DNA of 64,000 bases from Thermococcus sp. LS1 (GCF_012027395.1 NZ_SNUJ01000002.1:434001-498000), one strand, 5' to 3'; shown: positions 42,563 through 52,538, counted from the stretch's first letter. Numbers and translations are program-made. Notes: generated by a model not told the origin, from the sequence alone.

Positions 42563-43296
42563 TCCCCGAAGACCTCCTTTACCGGGGTGTATTCATTGAG
42601 CATCTCCTTGTTGGCTTCCCTCAAGCCCCTGCGCACGTACCAAGCGGGATGTCTTAAGTAGGTTGCATCAAAGCCAAGCCTTTTTAGGGCCTTCTCTGCA
42701 GTTCTGCCGATGGCAAAAATAGCTTTTGGCTTCAGAATCTCAAGCTCCCGTTGGAGGAGACTAAGCTCCCGTTCGTCGAAGCCCTTAAGCTTATTCCCTG
42801 GCGGATTGCATTTCACGACATTGGTGATGTAGACAAAGTCCGGGTTAATCCCCAGGGAAAAGAGGGCCTTCCTGAGCAGCATTCCCGAGGCGTCGCGATA
42901 GAAGCATATTCCAGTTAATCCACACCCCTTTCTCCCAGGTGCTTCGCCCACAAGGACGACGCCCGAACCGACCCAGCCATTGGCGAAGGGCAGACCATCG
43001 AAACTCCTGACCTCGAGCTGATAGCTGTAATACTCCTCGTGGCAGAACCTCAGCGGTTCGCGGAGAAACTCCCGGTAAAGGGCCTCAAGCTCTCCTGAGA
43101 CTTTCTCATCCTTCCTATCAACGACAAGGAAGCGCTGCTCCGGATTGTAAATCGTCCTCGCGTAGAGGCCGTAAACCTTCTCCTCGAGGTTGAGAAAGTC
43201 TCGCCAGTCCCTGAGGAAGAGGGGCTTAGTCTTAAGGTTTCTTGGATTTACATAGACCTTTCCAATCTGCTCCAGCTCGTCAAGCTTCAGCAGCAT
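42550..43296 (-). CDS. Uracil-DNA glycosylase superfamily protein
   Basis: 248 residues from ATG 43296, just downstream of TATA-like ATTATAAAC; the longer frame crosses the divergent promoter and is rejected. Motif 1 is [13 protein letters not shown], motif 2 HPAWYVRRG, and [10 protein letters not shown] matches family 4/5 enzymes. Four cysteines could hold an Fe-S cluster, as in family 4. It probably excises uracil from DNA. Placed at the head of the cobalamin genes, likely without functional link. Confidence 0.85.
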   Translation of the reverse strand: MLLKLDELEQIGKVYVNPRNLKTKPLFLRDWRDFLNLEEKVYGLYARTIYNPEQRFLVVDRKDEKVSGELEALYREFLREPLRFCHEEYYSYQLEVRSFDGLPFANGWVGSGVVLVGEAPGRKGCGLTGICFYRDASGMLLRKALFSLGINPDFVYITNVVKCNPPGNKLKGFDERELSLLQRELEILKPKAIFAIGRTAEKALKRLGFDATYLRHPAWYVRRGLREANKEMLNEYTPVKEVFGEWKP

Positions 43297-43338
43297 AAAG
43301 GATAAAACATCCAAGGCGTTTATAATTCTGGTGGTGAC

Positions 43339-43587
43339 ATGGAGACGAGAAAGTGTCCCTTCTGCGGAGGGACTATGGTGCCAAGCAAAACTGACTTCCT
43401 TGGGCACGCCCAGTACTTCTGGGTCCCGCCCTGGAAGAGCAAACTGACAGGCTTCCTGAAGCCGGGAGTAAAGGGTAGGCCCTGGCTCTGCATCGACTGC
43501 GGCGCGGTTGTGGCGTACGTTGATGAAAAGAAGCTTTCAATCCTCCGCGAAGAGTACGAGCAGACGAAGCTGGAGGGTTCAATTTGA
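43339..43587 (+). CDS. Small zinc-ribbon protein
   Basis: 82 residues with CPFCGG near the N-terminus and CIDCGA about 40 residues later, a two-knuckle zinc ribbon. Shares a short divergent promoter region with the glycosylase (GTTTATAATTC). ATG 43339 follows GGTGGTGAC. Its end overlaps the following PP-loop gene, which suggests functional linkage. Confidence 0.8.
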   Translation: METRKCPFCGGTMVPSKTDFLGHAQYFWVPPWKSKLTGFLKPGVKGRPWLCIDCGAVVAYVDEKKLSILREEYEQTKLEGSI

Positions 43588-44225
43588 AGGGCATCGCCTT
43601 CTTCTCGGGCGGCAAGGACGGGCTTTATGCAACTTATTTGGCCCAGAAAAGCGGCATAAGTATCCCGTATTTCCTCGTCTTGAAGACCACCATCGGACTC
43701 TCGCCGCACTACGAGAACCTAAGCGAACTGGAAAAGCTCGCCGAGGCTATAGGAAAGGAGCCTCTAATCTTTGATATGGCAAAAGGGAGCGAGGCTTTAG
43801 CTGAATTCATCGGCTCCCTCGGCGTCGATTATCTTATCGCAGGAGATGTGCTGCTCGAAGACCACCTGGAGTGGATCGAACGGCTGGCCGAAGGAGCGGG
43901 CGTTAAAGTCTTGGAGCCTCTATGGGGCAGGAACACGCTTGAGCTCGCGAGAGAGATAATCGAAGCGGGATTTGAATACGCGATAATCGCGGTCAACAAG
44001 GAGAAGCTCTCTAAGGAATGGCTCGGCTACACCTTCCGGTCGGTTGAGGATTTGGAGCACTTCCTCGATGCAAATCCCAGCATTGACCCCCTTGGCGAGT
44101 TCGCTGAGTTCCACACGGTGGTCTTAAAGTGCCCGCTGTTTGAGAGAAGTTTTGAGCTGAAGCCGCAGAAGGTGGATGAGAGCGAGACCTACTGGTGGCT
44201 GAAGTTCAGGCTGGTGAGAGAATGA
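43584..44225 (+). CDS. PP-loop ATPase, Dph6/MJ0570 family
   Basis: 213 residues. FFSGGKDGLYATYLAQ at the N-terminus is the PP-loop; VDYLIAGDVLLEDHLEWIER and LGEFAEFHTVVLKCPLF match the Dph6 (diphthine-ammonia ligase) superfamily. The stop overlaps the ATG of cobZ, so despite its family name it may have a role in cobalamin salvage; diphthamide synthesis remains the alternative. Confidence 0.8.
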   Translation: MKGIAFFSGGKDGLYATYLAQKSGISIPYFLVLKTTIGLSPHYENLSELEKLAEAIGKEPLIFDMAKGSEALAEFIGSLGVDYLIAGDVLLEDHLEWIERLAEGAGVKVLEPLWGRNTLELAREIIEAGFEYAIIAVNKEKLSKEWLGYTFRSVEDLEHFLDANPSIDPLGEFAEFHTVVLKCPLFERSFELKPQKVDESETYWWLKFRLVRE

Positions 44226-44632
44226 GAGCCGGAGAAATCCTCAGGAAACTTGAATCAAAAGGAATAACCCTTGAAAAGATGCTCGATACTGCGATGGAGC
44301 TCTACATCGGCGAAAATGCCGGAGACGTTAGAAAACTGCTAGAGGAGACGATGCTCCGCTATCTTGACGACATTAACGTTCAGTCCCTTCTCATGGCGGC
44401 GCTCCTCCTTGAGGAGAACTTCGAGGTTGAAGGTGACCCCGTGAACTTAGTCGCCGATGAGCTCATCGGGATAAGCATAGCGGAATACATCGGCGGTAAA
44501 ATGGCCCTTTTCAACTTCTTCTACTATGACACCAAAAAGCCAGGGATTTTGAGTAGGCTACCACCATTCCTCGATGATGCCATTGGTGGCTTCATAGCGG
44601 GCTGCATGACGAAGCTCCTTTCGGAGGACTGA
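44222..44632 (+). CDS. cobZ: Alpha-ribazole phosphatase CobZ (PgpA-like)
   Basis: 136 residues of phosphatidylglycerophosphatase-A-like fold. GKMALFNFFYYDTKKPGILS followed by PPFLDDAIGGFIAGCMTKLL is the family signature with its acidic residues. In archaea this fold supplies the alpha-ribazole-5'-phosphate phosphatase of cobalamin assembly. ATGA overlap with the PP-loop gene, and cobS begins 3 bases after its stop. Confidence 0.85.
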   Translation: MRAGEILRKLESKGITLEKMLDTAMELYIGENAGDVRKLLEETMLRYLDDINVQSLLMAALLLEENFEVEGDPVNLVADELIGISIAEYIGGKMALFNFFYYDTKKPGILSRLPPFLDDAIGGFIAGCMTKLLSED

Positions 44633-44635
44633 GCC

Positions 44636-45331
44636 ATGAGAAACGTCCTGCCATTCCTGACACGGGTGCCAATTAAGGGCGACTTCGAGAAAGCTCGCAA
44701 GGAGCTCTGGGCCTTTCCACTTGTTGCTTTGGTGAGTTCGGCGCTCCCAACGCTCGTCCTCTACTTAAAACTTCCCCTCTCGAACCTCCTGGCGGTCTTG
44801 GCGCTCTACTTCACTATCGGTCTTCTCCATCTTGACGGTCTGGCGGACTTCGCCGACGGAGTGATGGTCAAAGGCGATCGCGAGAGGAAAATAAAGGCAA
44901 TGAAGGATCTGAACACCGGAATAGCGGGCCTCTTCGCGGTGGTAATGGTTCTGCTCCTTCAAGTTTACTCCCTTCAGCTCGTTCCTTTCTACGCCCTCTT
45001 CCTGGCGGAGCTAAACTCAAAGTTCGCCATGCTCCTCGCGCTGGCAACCAAGAAACCGCTCGGCCAAGGGCTTGGGGCATACTTTATGGAAAAGATGGAC
45101 AACGGTCAGCTCCTCGGCGGGTTCATCTTCTACACCATTCTCCTCGTCCCTGTAGTTGTCTACGAGCAAAATGCCCTGGTCTCGCTCCTTGGTCTGGCTT
45201 TCGGAGGTTACACCATCAAAGTTGCCCTCGACAACTTCGGTGGGATAAATGGGGACTGCATAGGTGCAATAGCGGAGATAACGAGGGCTGGGACGCTTTT
45301 GGTTCTGGCTTTCGTTTGGTGGTATACATGA
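44636..45331 (+). CDS. cobS: Adenosylcobinamide-GDP ribazoletransferase (cobalamin synthase)
   Basis: 231-residue polytopic membrane protein. It starts [16 protein letters not shown], and the second region [20 protein letters not shown] contains the DGxxD acidic motif; [20 protein letters not shown] follows. It makes the last joining reaction of the nucleotide loop. Its end overlaps cobY by 4 bp (ATGA). Confidence 0.94.
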   Translation: MRNVLPFLTRVPIKGDFEKARKELWAFPLVALVSSALPTLVLYLKLPLSNLLAVLALYFTIGLLHLDGLADFADGVMVKGDRERKIKAMKDLNTGIAGLFAVVMVLLLQVYSLQLVPFYALFLAELNSKFAMLLALATKKPLGQGLGAYFMEKMDNGQLLGGFIFYTILLVPVVVYEQNALVSLLGLAFGGYTIKVALDNFGGINGDCIGAIAEITRAGTLLVLAFVWWYT

Positions 45332-45909
45332 TAATCATCCTCGCCGGAGGCAAATCAACCCGCATGGGGCAGGAAAAACCCGTCCTTAAGGTGGCCGGTA
45401 AGCCGATGCTCCTCTGGGTCTACGAGGAAGCGGGGAAAGTTGACGACGTCCTCGTTGCTCTATCGCGGAACACCCCCAAAACAAGGGAGCTCTGCCTCAG
45501 GGAAGGGATTCCCTTCATTGAGACGCCGGGAAAAGACTACGTCCAAGACATCCAGTGGCTTTTGAGTGAGTTCGGCCCATTCGTAAGCGTCTCCGCCGAT
45601 ATCCTCTTTGTGAAGGCCTCGGATTTTTGGCTTATCGAGAAGGCCTTCGACGGGAAGACGAGCCTGACAGGGGTCCTTCCGCTTGAAAAGGTGCCGGGGG
45701 ATTTGAATCCTGTAGTTTACCGGGGTTATGCAATCGTTGGACTGAATGCCGTTGCTGAAGAAGGGGAGAGATTCTTTGAGTTCACAAATCCCCTGTTAGC
45801 CTTAAATGTGAACACTCCCGAAGAGCTGGAGCTCGCGAAGAAGATTGCTAACCTAATCCGAGCTCCGAGAGGATGTATTCCATGTCGAGATTCTTCTCAA
45901 CAATCCTAG
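45328..45909 (+). CDS. cobY: Adenosylcobinamide-phosphate guanylyltransferase CobY
   Basis: 193 residues. [20 protein letters not shown] is the nucleotidyltransferase signature of CobY/MobA-like enzymes. ATG 45328 overlaps the cobS stop. CobY is the archaeal replacement of CobU. The 3' end overlaps the convergent cobQ by 62 bp, unusually deep. Confidence 0.9.
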   Translation: MIIILAGGKSTRMGQEKPVLKVAGKPMLLWVYEEAGKVDDVLVALSRNTPKTRELCLREGIPFIETPGKDYVQDIQWLLSEFGPFVSVSADILFVKASDFWLIEKAFDGKTSLTGVLPLEKVPGDLNPVVYRGYAIVGLNAVAEEGERFFEFTNPLLALNVNTPEELELAKKIANLIRAPRGCIPCRDSSQQS

Positions 45910-47302
45910 CAAAGCGCTCTATCTCTTCTTCGATGCTCCATCCATCAACGCTTATCGGCTCAAGCCCTTTCTCCGCCCGCAGAAAGTTGAGGAGACGCTC
46001 CGTGAAGGCGAAGTTGTGGAAGATGCCGTGTAGATAGGTCCCGAAGGTTCTCTCACCAAGGGCTCCCTCCGGCTCAAAGGCATTAGCACCGTTTATCTCC
46101 CGTATTATCGAGAATGGCCTCTTTGAGATTGAGCGGCCCATCCGTATCTCATAGCCATCAACGCTCATTCTCTTGGCCGGCTTCCAGACGATTTCGGCCT
46201 TCAGGTGGTTTGTCCGCTTAACGGGCGTGAAGATTGTTTTAGCGGGCAACAGTCCAATACCCTTGACCTCACCGCGCTTCGATTCTACGTTGTCGATTAT
46301 CTTCTCCCCGAGCATTTGAAAGCCGCCGCAGATTCCAACGACGAAAGAACCTTCGTGGTGAGCCCGAATTATCGCGTCCTCTATTCCATTCTCGCGCATC
46401 CAGAGCAAGTCCTCGACGGTGTTCTTGCTCCCGGGGATTATTATTAAATCGCCCTCAATTTCCTCCGCTTTTGTAACGTAGTCCACCCCATTGGCCCAGT
46501 GCAGGGGCTCAAAGTCGGTAAAGTTGCTTATGTGGGGTAGCTTGACTACCTGGATGTGGAGCTTGCCCTTAACCCTCGGAAAGCTCGTCAGAGAGTCCTC
46601 TTCTGGCAACTTGTGCTCGACGTAGGGAACGACTCCGAGGGTGGGCTTCCCGTAGCGCTTCTCCAGATATTCGAAGCCTGGCTCCAGCAGGGAGGCATCG
46701 CCGCGGAACTTGTTAAATACGAAGCCAAGGATTAGGTTTCGCTCCTCCTCGCTCAAGAGCTCCATCGTGCCCACTATAGAGGCGAAGCTCCCACCGCGGT
46801 CGATGTCGGTAACGAGGATGGTTTTTGCTTTGGCGTGTCTCGCAACGCGCATGTTGGCTATGTCGTAGTCCTTGAGGTTAATCTCAACGGGCGAGCCTGC
46901 ACCTTCGATTATCACAATCTCATGCTCCGCCATGAGTTCATCCAGAACCCGCATGGCCTTCCGAAAGAGCTCCTCCTTCCGGGAGAGCATGTATTCCTTG
47001 GCTGAAACGCTTCCTATGGGCTTTCCCATAAACACAACTTGGCTCCTCATGTTACCCTCGGGCTTGAGGAGTATCGGATTGAACCTTACCGACGGCTTCT
47101 TTCTGCAGGCTACCGCCTGAAGGTACTGGGCGCGACTTATTTCGCCGCCTTCTATGCTCGGTGCGGAGTTCAGGCTCATGTTCTGGCTTTTAAACGGAAC
47201 AACGTCATACCCTAAGTTCGAGAAGATCCGGCACAAAGCCATGACAAGGAGAGATTTTCCGGCTCCGGAGGAAGTCCCCTGAACCATTAGGGCTTTTCCC
47301 AT
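45848..47302 (-). CDS. cobQ: Cobyric acid synthase CobQ/CbiP
   Basis: 484 residues. The N-terminal domain has the dethiobiotin-synthetase-like P-loop [20 protein letters not shown]; the C-terminal part is a class I glutamine amidotransferase with the nucleophile elbow [15 protein letters not shown] and catalytic [10 protein letters not shown]. It amidates four side chains of the corrin. Faces cobT across a short divergent promoter. Confidence 0.94.
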   Translation of the reverse strand: MGKALMVQGTSSGAGKSLLVMALCRIFSNLGYDVVPFKSQNMSLNSAPSIEGGEISRAQYLQAVACRKKPSVRFNPILLKPEGNMRSQVVFMGKPIGSVSAKEYMLSRKEELFRKAMRVLDELMAEHEIVIIEGAGSPVEINLKDYDIANMRVARHAKAKTILVTDIDRGGSFASIVGTMELLSEEERNLILGFVFNKFRGDASLLEPGFEYLEKRYGKPTLGVVPYVEHKLPEEDSLTSFPRVKGKLHIQVVKLPHISNFTDFEPLHWANGVDYVTKAEEIEGDLIIIPGSKNTVEDLLWMRENGIEDAIIRAHHEGSFVVGICGGFQMLGEKIIDNVESKRGEVKGIGLLPAKTIFTPVKRTNHLKAEIVWKPAKRMSVDGYEIRMGRSISKRPFSIIREINGANAFEPEGALGERTFGTYLHGIFHNFAFTERLLNFLRAEKGLEPISVDGWSIEEEIERFARIVEKNLDMEYILSELGLG

Positions 47303-47332
47303 TCACACCCCCCACTGGAAGTGGACGAAGGA

Positions 47333-47340
47333 CATATAAA
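47333..47340 (+). promoter_or_regulatory. TATA box of cobT
   Basis: CATATAAA lies about 32-39 bases before ATG 47372 and rules out the earlier in-frame codon at 47321. Confidence 0.6.
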
Positions 47341-47371
47341 CCTGTTGGATAAAACCTCCAACGGTGATGCT

Positions 47372-48379
47372 ATGAAAAGCCTCATGCTGGTTGTCCTCGG
47401 AAACACAGAAATAAGCACCGTGCCGGGAATAAGCGTTGCTGGAGCAACGCCAGAGCTCACAAAGCTTACTCCACCAGCCGATGCTGAATACCTGTTCTAC
47501 GAGAAGCCGAAAATCATAGACGTGATTCCCGTTACCCCCGAGGGACATCCCACGCCAGCCATAATCACCAAGGCTGCAAGGGAGCTTGCCAACTTCCCGC
47601 TGATGATAGTCCGCGGTGGGACGTATCTGGCCCCCCTCGTGCCTCACGTCCACATCAGCGACCACGTTGGCAGGGACTTCAGGAAAGAACCTGCCCTTCC
47701 GGGGGCTGAGGAGATAATCGAGAGGGCAAGGCTCTTCGGCGAAGAGCTCAGCAATACCCCAATCGAAGAGCTCGTCATCGGCGAGTCCACTCCAGGAGGA
47801 ACGACAACCGCTCAGGCTGTCCTCTGGGCGCTCGGCTATGAAGCCAGAACTTCTTCAGCGGCCCCAAACAACCCCCAGAGCCTAAAGGAGGAGGTTATAA
47901 AAGCAGGCTTTGAAAGGGCTGGAATAAAGCCTGGAGACTTCAAAGAGAAACCCCTCGAAGCACTCAAGCAGTTCGGTGACCCCATGATGGCAGCGGTAGT
48001 CGGGATAGCACTCGGTTTCAAAGGCAAAGTCGTTCTTGCCGGTGGAACCCAGATGCTCGCCGTTGCAGCTCTGCTGAAGGCCCTCGGAGAGGACATGAGC
48101 AGGTTTATGATAGCGACAACCAAGTGGGTTGTAAATGATAGAAGCGCCACATTCATCGACACCGCAAAGGAGATCGGGATAATCACTTACGCCGCTGATC
48201 TGGACTTCTCGAAGAGCGAATTCAAAGGCCTCAGGGACTACGAGAATGGCTACGTTAAGGAGGGCGTTGGGGCTGGTGGTGCCACCTGGCTGGCGGTTAA
48301 GGCCGGATTCTCCCCTGAAGACGTCAGCAGAAAGGTGGACGAGCTTTACAGAAGGCTGATGGAGCTGAAGGCCACCTAG
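47372..48379 (+). CDS. cobT: Archaeal CobT-like nicotinate-nucleotide:base phosphoribosyltransferase
   Basis: 335 residues of the archaeal UPF0284/TIGR00303-type family. Signatures include [40 protein letters not shown] and [18 protein letters not shown]. It activates the lower-ligand base for cobalamin as alpha-riboside phosphate. ATG 47372 follows CGGTGATG. Ends overlap the convergent cbiZ by 4 bp. Confidence 0.9.
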   Translation: MKSLMLVVLGNTEISTVPGISVAGATPELTKLTPPADAEYLFYEKPKIIDVIPVTPEGHPTPAIITKAARELANFPLMIVRGGTYLAPLVPHVHISDHVGRDFRKEPALPGAEEIIERARLFGEELSNTPIEELVIGESTPGGTTTAQAVLWALGYEARTSSAAPNNPQSLKEEVIKAGFERAGIKPGDFKEKPLEALKQFGDPMMAAVVGIALGFKGKVVLAGGTQMLAVAALLKALGEDMSRFMIATTKWVVNDRSATFIDTAKEIGIITYAADLDFSKSEFKGLRDYENGYVKEGVGAGGATWLAVKAGFSPEDVSRKVDELYRRLMELKAT

Positions 48380-48963
48380 CCCCTTATTTTCTCCCACTTC
48401 CTTATGCTCTCTTCAAGGGCTTTCCTGACGGTTTTTCCGATGTTTATTCCCAGCTTCGTTGCTGTTCCGGCCCACTCTTTCTCCCCGGGATATGCAAAAA
48501 CCCCTATACCGTCGCTTGTCGTCCCGGTGGCCTTGTAGCCAAGCTTTAAGAGGGTGTATGTCTTAGCCTCAGTCGCTGTCATTATCGCGTTGGCCATAGC
48601 CCCAACGGTTAGCCCCTCGTTTATCACAAGGGCGATGTTTATCGTCCCCGGCTTCCACGGTGTGGGGACTTCGCCAGCTATGGCCGGATTTGTAATGCCC
48701 GCCGTCACGTAGGCTTCGACGCTCCCGTTCCTGGCCATGCTAAGAACTTTCCCCACATCTGCGGCAGTCATGAAGCCGACGAAGTTCTCCAACCCGTTCT
48801 CACGCTCGAAGGAAATGCAGTCAGCCTTATAGTCACCGGAGTAGTTCTTGTGCACCATCATAAAGAAGAAGCCGTTGGCGTTAACAAGACCTCCTCTGTG
48901 AGGCGCGTTGCTGAGGGCCATCATAGGTTCATTGAATGATTTTATGAAATGTCTGGACTCCAT
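48376..48963 (-). CDS. cbiZ: Adenosylcobinamide amidohydrolase CbiZ
   Basis: 195 residues with [60 protein letters not shown] and the ending region [20 protein letters not shown], all typical of CbiZ. It removes the side chain of scavenged cobinamide, giving cobyric acid. Its presence shows that this cluster serves salvage of external corrinoids. Confidence 0.92.
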   Translation of the reverse strand: MESRHFIKSFNEPMMALSNAPHRGGLVNANGFFFMMVHKNYSGDYKADCISFERENGLENFVGFMTAADVGKVLSMARNGSVEAYVTAGITNPAIAGEVPTPWKPGTINIALVINEGLTVGAMANAIMTATEAKTYTLLKLGYKATGTTSDGIGVFAYPGEKEWAGTATKLGINIGKTVRKALEESIRKWEKIRG

Positions 48964-49075
48964 GGGGGACTCTACGGGGAGGACATATTAACGCTTTACG
49001 CTTTTTCTGTTAAATGCTTCCGCTTATCACTGAAAAGGTTATTAACTTCCTCGCAAAGATTTTTTGGGTGATAGC

Positions 49076-49591
49076 ATGGGAGCGGAGGAACACAGGAAAA
49101 AAGCGCCGAAGAAGTTTAAGTTTGCAGCTATAACGGTCAGCGATACCGCAAGCAGAGGAGAGAAAGAGGATGCTAGCGGAAAGTTTCTCGTTGAGGCCCT
49201 GAAAGAGAGTGGAAACGAGAACGTCCATTACACTATCGTGCCGGACGAAAAGCTGGCAATAATCAAAGCAGTCATTGAGTCTATCGAAAAAGGTGCCGAT
49301 GTGATCGTTACCACAGGCGGAACGGGAATAACTAGCAGGGATGTCACGATAGAGAGCATAAGAACGCTTTTCGATAAGGAGCTGGTTGGCTTTGGCGAGG
49401 TCTTCAGGCTGAGGAGCTATGAAGAGATTGGAACAGCCGTCGTTCTCACCAGGGCAACCGCTGGAATCATCAGGAGCGATGGCAGGGCCATAGTTGTCTT
49501 CTGCCTGCCGGGAAGCCTGAACGCAGTCAAGACCGGAGTGGAGATAATCAAGAGGGAAGCTTATCATGTACTCAAGCACGCGAGGGAGTGA
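49076..49591 (+). CDS. moaB: Molybdopterin adenylyltransferase MoaB/MogA type
   Basis: 171 residues. AAITVSDTASRGEKEDASGK and VIVTTGGTGITSRDVTIESI are family signatures of the MPT-binding fold. It adenylates molybdopterin before metal insertion; in Thermococcales this most likely feeds tungsto-enzymes. ATG 49076 follows GGGTGAT. MoeA follows after two bases. Confidence 0.92.
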   Translation: MGAEEHRKKAPKKFKFAAITVSDTASRGEKEDASGKFLVEALKESGNENVHYTIVPDEKLAIIKAVIESIEKGADVIVTTGGTGITSRDVTIESIRTLFDKELVGFGEVFRLRSYEEIGTAVVLTRATAGIIRSDGRAIVVFCLPGSLNAVKTGVEIIKREAYHVLKHARE

Positions 49592-49593
49592 AT

Positions 49594-50784
49594 ATGCGCG
49601 AGTTCAAGAAGCTGACGCCTTACAGAGAGGCCCTTGAGCTGATGCTAAACGATTTAACCGAAATCCCGGACGTCGAGGAGATACCGCTCGAAGAAGCTCT
49701 TGGCAGGGTTCTGGCCGAGGACGTAGTCTCACCCATAGACAGCCCGCCCTTCGACCGCTCTGCAGTGGACGGTTATGCTTTGCGCGCCGAGGACACCTTC
49801 CAGGCTAGGGAATACAACCCCGTTGAGCTTAAAGTTATTGATGAGATAGTCGCCGGGGAGGAGAGCAAGGTAAAAGTCGAACCCGGAACGGCAGTAAAGC
49901 TCATGACCGGCTCAAAGATGCCGGAAGGGGCCAATGCAGTTCTCATGCAGGAAATGGCTGAGCGCGAGGGGGAGATAATCAGGGTTCTCAGACCCGTCGC
50001 CCCGGGTCAGAACGTTGCCTTTGCTGGAGAGGACGTGAAGAAGGGCCAGGTCGTGCTGAAGAAGGGCCAGGTTTTAAGGCCCCAGGATCTGTCACTGCTC
50101 AAGAGCATAGGGTTCAAAACGGTCAAGGTCAAGAGGAAACCGCGCGTTGGGATAATTGTCACCGGTGACGAGCTGATAGAAGAGTTCGACGAGGAAGCGC
50201 TAAAGGCTGGCAAGATACTCGAGAGCAACTCTATTATGCTAAAGGGACTTGTTAAGCAGTATTTCGGCGAACCCGTCTTTTACGGAGTCGTCCCCGATGA
50301 CGAGGAGACAATAAGAGCAGCGATAGAAAGAGCAAAGGCCGAGAACGACATTGTCCTGGTAACAGGGGGAAGCGCCTTCGGTGACAAGGACTTCGCCCAC
50401 CGCTTCGTCAGGCTCCTTTTCCATGGGACGACGATAAAGCCGGGAAGGCCAATAGGCTACGGCGAGAGGGTCTTCATTATGAGTGGTTATCCCGTTGCCG
50501 TTTTCGTGCAGTTCTACCTCTACGTCAAGCATGCCTTAGCGAAACTCGTCGGGGCTGAAAACTACGAGGTCAAAGTTTACGCAAAGCTGGCCGAGAGGGT
50601 TTCAAGTCAGCTTGGAAGGCATGAGTTCGTCAAGGTCTGGTACGAAAACGGTGTTGCAAGGCCGATTAAGAAGAAGGGCAGCGGAATAATAAGCTCGCTC
50701 GTTAAGAGCAACGGCTACATCATGATTCCTGAGGACAGTGAGGGTTATTTAGAGGGAGAGACCGTGGAGGTCGTACTTTATTAA
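49594..50784 (+). CDS. moeA: Molybdopterin molybdenumtransferase MoeA
   Basis: 396 residues. DSPPFDRSAVDGYALRAEDT, KLMTGSKMPEGANAVLMQE and VLVTGGSAFGDKDFAHRF mark the MoeA domains in order; the C-terminal beta domain is complete. It inserts molybdate or tungstate into the adenylated cofactor. ATG 49594 lies behind GAGGGAGTG, immediately after moaB. Confidence 0.93.
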   Translation: MREFKKLTPYREALELMLNDLTEIPDVEEIPLEEALGRVLAEDVVSPIDSPPFDRSAVDGYALRAEDTFQAREYNPVELKVIDEIVAGEESKVKVEPGTAVKLMTGSKMPEGANAVLMQEMAEREGEIIRVLRPVAPGQNVAFAGEDVKKGQVVLKKGQVLRPQDLSLLKSIGFKTVKVKRKPRVGIIVTGDELIEEFDEEALKAGKILESNSIMLKGLVKQYFGEPVFYGVVPDDEETIRAAIERAKAENDIVLVTGGSAFGDKDFAHRFVRLLFHGTTIKPGRPIGYGERVFIMSGYPVAVFVQFYLYVKHALAKLVGAENYEVKVYAKLAERVSSQLGRHEFVKVWYENGVARPIKKKGSGIISSLVKSNGYIMIPEDSEGYLEGETVEVVLY

Positions 50785-50851
50785 GAACTCCTTACAGCCA
50801 TAATGAAAGCCCATGAGCCGACAACCTACGTAAAACCGCGGAAAAGAACAC

Positions 50852-51073
50852 TCATTCCTCCATCAGCTCTTCTTTTTTTGGCTTCTTAACGAGGAGTTTG
50901 ACTTCGCTAGGAAGCTCTCCATGGTTGGCAAGGTTCTCTATAAGCTCGATGACTTCGAGTTTCTCCTGTTCTTTTTCATCTATAACCTCTGTCAGTGGGT
51001 TTGGTCTTGCCCACGGAATTATCTCCTGTATTTTGCTGTCAAAGTCTTCCGGCCGAGTATTCAACCCTTGCAT
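50852..51073 (-). CDS. Small acidic helical protein, unrecognised
   Basis: About 73 residues (ATG 51073; GTG 51082 is possible). Glu/Lys-rich with EVIDEKEQEKLEVIELIENL and the tail VKKPKKEELMEE. TATA-like TTTATTTA near 51105-51113 on the minus strand fits a leaderless message. It lies just after the H/ACA-like RNA gene. Confidence 0.6.
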   Translation of the reverse strand: MQGLNTRPEDFDSKIQEIIPWARPNPLTEVIDEKEQEKLEVIELIENLANHGELPSEVKLLVKKPKKEELMEE

Positions 51074-51181
51074 GTCTTTCACATTTGTTAATATCACGCA
51101 AGGATAAATAAACCTTTTCTATACAGATTTTGCAATTATCTGGACCAATAATGCAGAATTTGTAGAGAACACAAATGTGCA

Positions 51182-51397
51182 TGCTATGGCCCGCCCGTAA
51201 CTCCCGCCCCCATCGGTGCCTGACGGCGAGCTCGGGCGGGCTAACCCAGGCGGGCCTCAGCTGTACTCGGCCTGGGTTTCCCACGGTCATTGCGCTCCGT
51301 AACGCGGAAGGCCCTCCCGTGGGGACCTCGCTGAGGCCGAGCTGTAGCCCCCGCATCGCCCCCCGGTTCATTCTCCCCGGGGTCCTCGCGCAGGGGC
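51182..51397 (-). ncRNA. Three-hairpin H/ACA guide RNA (archaeal pseudouridylation guide), by structure
   Basis: A GC-rich island in an otherwise ordinary gap. Read on the minus strand it folds into three hairpins, each followed directly by an ANA box: GCCCCUGC/GCGGGGGC then UACAGC (ACA at 51345-51343); CUCGGCCU/AGGCCGAG then UACAGC (51264-51262); GCCCGCCC/GGGCGGGC then CAUAGC (AUA at 51187-51185). Internal loops and kink-turn-like GA/UGA pairs (AGAAUGAA, GCAAUGACC) occur where expected. A TATA box at 51420-51427 predicts a start at about 51397-51400, matching the first stem base. Targets were not computed. Confidence 0.75.
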
Positions 51398-51419
51398 ATT
51401 ATGGAGTTAAAAAAAGAGG

Positions 51420-51427
51420 TATATAAA
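51420..51427 (-). promoter_or_regulatory. TATA box of the H/ACA-like RNA gene
   Basis: TTTATATA on the minus strand, 23-30 bases ahead of the first stem base of hairpin 1. It lies just after the stop of the DUF835 gene. Confidence 0.65.
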
Positions 51428-51434
51428 GTTGCCT

Positions 51435-52538
51435 TCACTCAACGAGCTTCTTGAGCTGAGCGTAGAACCTGGGTTCCAGACTCTCCTTTTCGAGAACGAT
51501 TATGAGCGTGCCATTGTTGACGATTACAAAGTCCCTCAGCTTTGACAGGAACTTCATGAGGCTCTCCCACGAGTTGTAAACCGTAAGATATTCAAGACAG
51601 TCAATTACGATGATCCCGTGCTCGCCGGATCTTGCGAACTCTTCAAGATACCTATAAGAAATCTCGGTTATCCTTGCAAGATTGGTGGGGTTTATAGTGT
51701 TTTCAAATTTGCCCTGGAAGGGTATCGTTGTAACAAAGTAGTATTTCCATCCCTCTGGAATGTCATCCACATTCCTAATAAATGCAAGTACTGGCCGACC
51801 TCTTAGCTTTTCCTTGATCTCTTGATATTCGGTTTCACTGACTAAAACAACTCCTGGCTCAAGATTAATGGGGTTACCATCATCTCTTTTTGGAGGTTTG
51901 AAGAATTCCGATGATGTGAGTTTCACCATTGCGGCTACCATAGTAACTATTAGAACTGTAGATAGGGTAAACCCGATTGGTTTATACCACTCATTAGTTC
52001 CGAACAGCGCGGCAGGTACAAGATGGACTCCGAAGAGAATTATGCTAACATAAAGGATCTTAATGGCAGTTTTGTATATCTCTTCAGTCTCCTTCAGTAA
52101 TAACCCACCCGCTATCACAAAGATACCACTTATACCCAGTGTTGCAGCGCTAGTTGCAGTCCAAAAGGCATCTTTAGTGTATGCATAGACACCCACCATA
52201 TAAATAATGAAAAAAACAGGCATGGGTGCAAATATAGCAAGGGTTTTATGTCTAGCTACAATAGACTCCTCCTCTAGGAACTTTACGGATCCGTAGAACA
52301 TTAACGCCGAAAATGCCGGAAGAAATAGAACCCCAAGCATCTGAAATATTGGGTTTGTAAAGACCGTAGAAGAAATCGCAAGAAAATCGAAAATCCAAGC
52401 CAGAGAGAATGCTAGGGCAGATTTCCTTTTATTGTAGAGATATATCTTAAATATCCATCCAGCCGCCACCAAGTCCGCCATAAGTACCATTATTGCCTCT
52501 ACAGAAACAATTGCTTGAATACTACCCAACTTTCTCAC
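51435..52538 (-). CDS. Polytopic membrane protein with C-terminal DUF835 domain
   Basis: 367 residues from GTG 52538, which overlaps the upstream stop (GTGA). Residues 1-215 hold about seven hydrophobic helices; residues about 230-365 match the archaeal DUF835 pattern: PGVVLVSETEYQEIKEKLRG, WKYYFVTTIPFQGKF, EHGIIVIDCLEYLTVYN, GTLIIVLEKESLEP. DUF835 resembles a KaiC-like fold without nucleotide motifs and often terminates archaeal sensors. Co-transcribed with the LuxE-like gene. Confidence 0.8.
   Translation of the reverse strand: MRKLGSIQAIVSVEAIMVLMADLVAAGWIFKIYLYNKRKSALAFSLAWIFDFLAISSTVFTNPIFQMLGVLFLPAFSALMFYGSVKFLEEESIVARHKTLAIFAPMPVFFIIYMVGVYAYTKDAFWTATSAATLGISGIFVIAGGLLLKETEEIYKTAIKILYVSIILFGVHLVPAALFGTNEWYKPIGFTLSTVLIVTMVAAMVKLTSSEFFKPPKRDDGNPINLEPGVVLVSETEYQEIKEKLRGRPVLAFIRNVDDIPEGWKYYFVTTIPFQGKFENTINPTNLARITEISYRYLEEFARSGEHGIIVIDCLEYLTVYNSWESLMKFLSKLRDFVIVNNGTLIIVLEKESLEPRFYAQLKKLVE

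Noticed and set aside
51175-51426. GC-rich stretch read as protein or as SRP/RNase P RNA
   Set aside because: The frames there have no ribosome sites or family features; the conserved SRP helix-8 GGAAGG..AGCAG core and the RNase P GAGGAAAGUCC core are absent on both strands, whereas ANA boxes after each stem fit H/ACA RNA.
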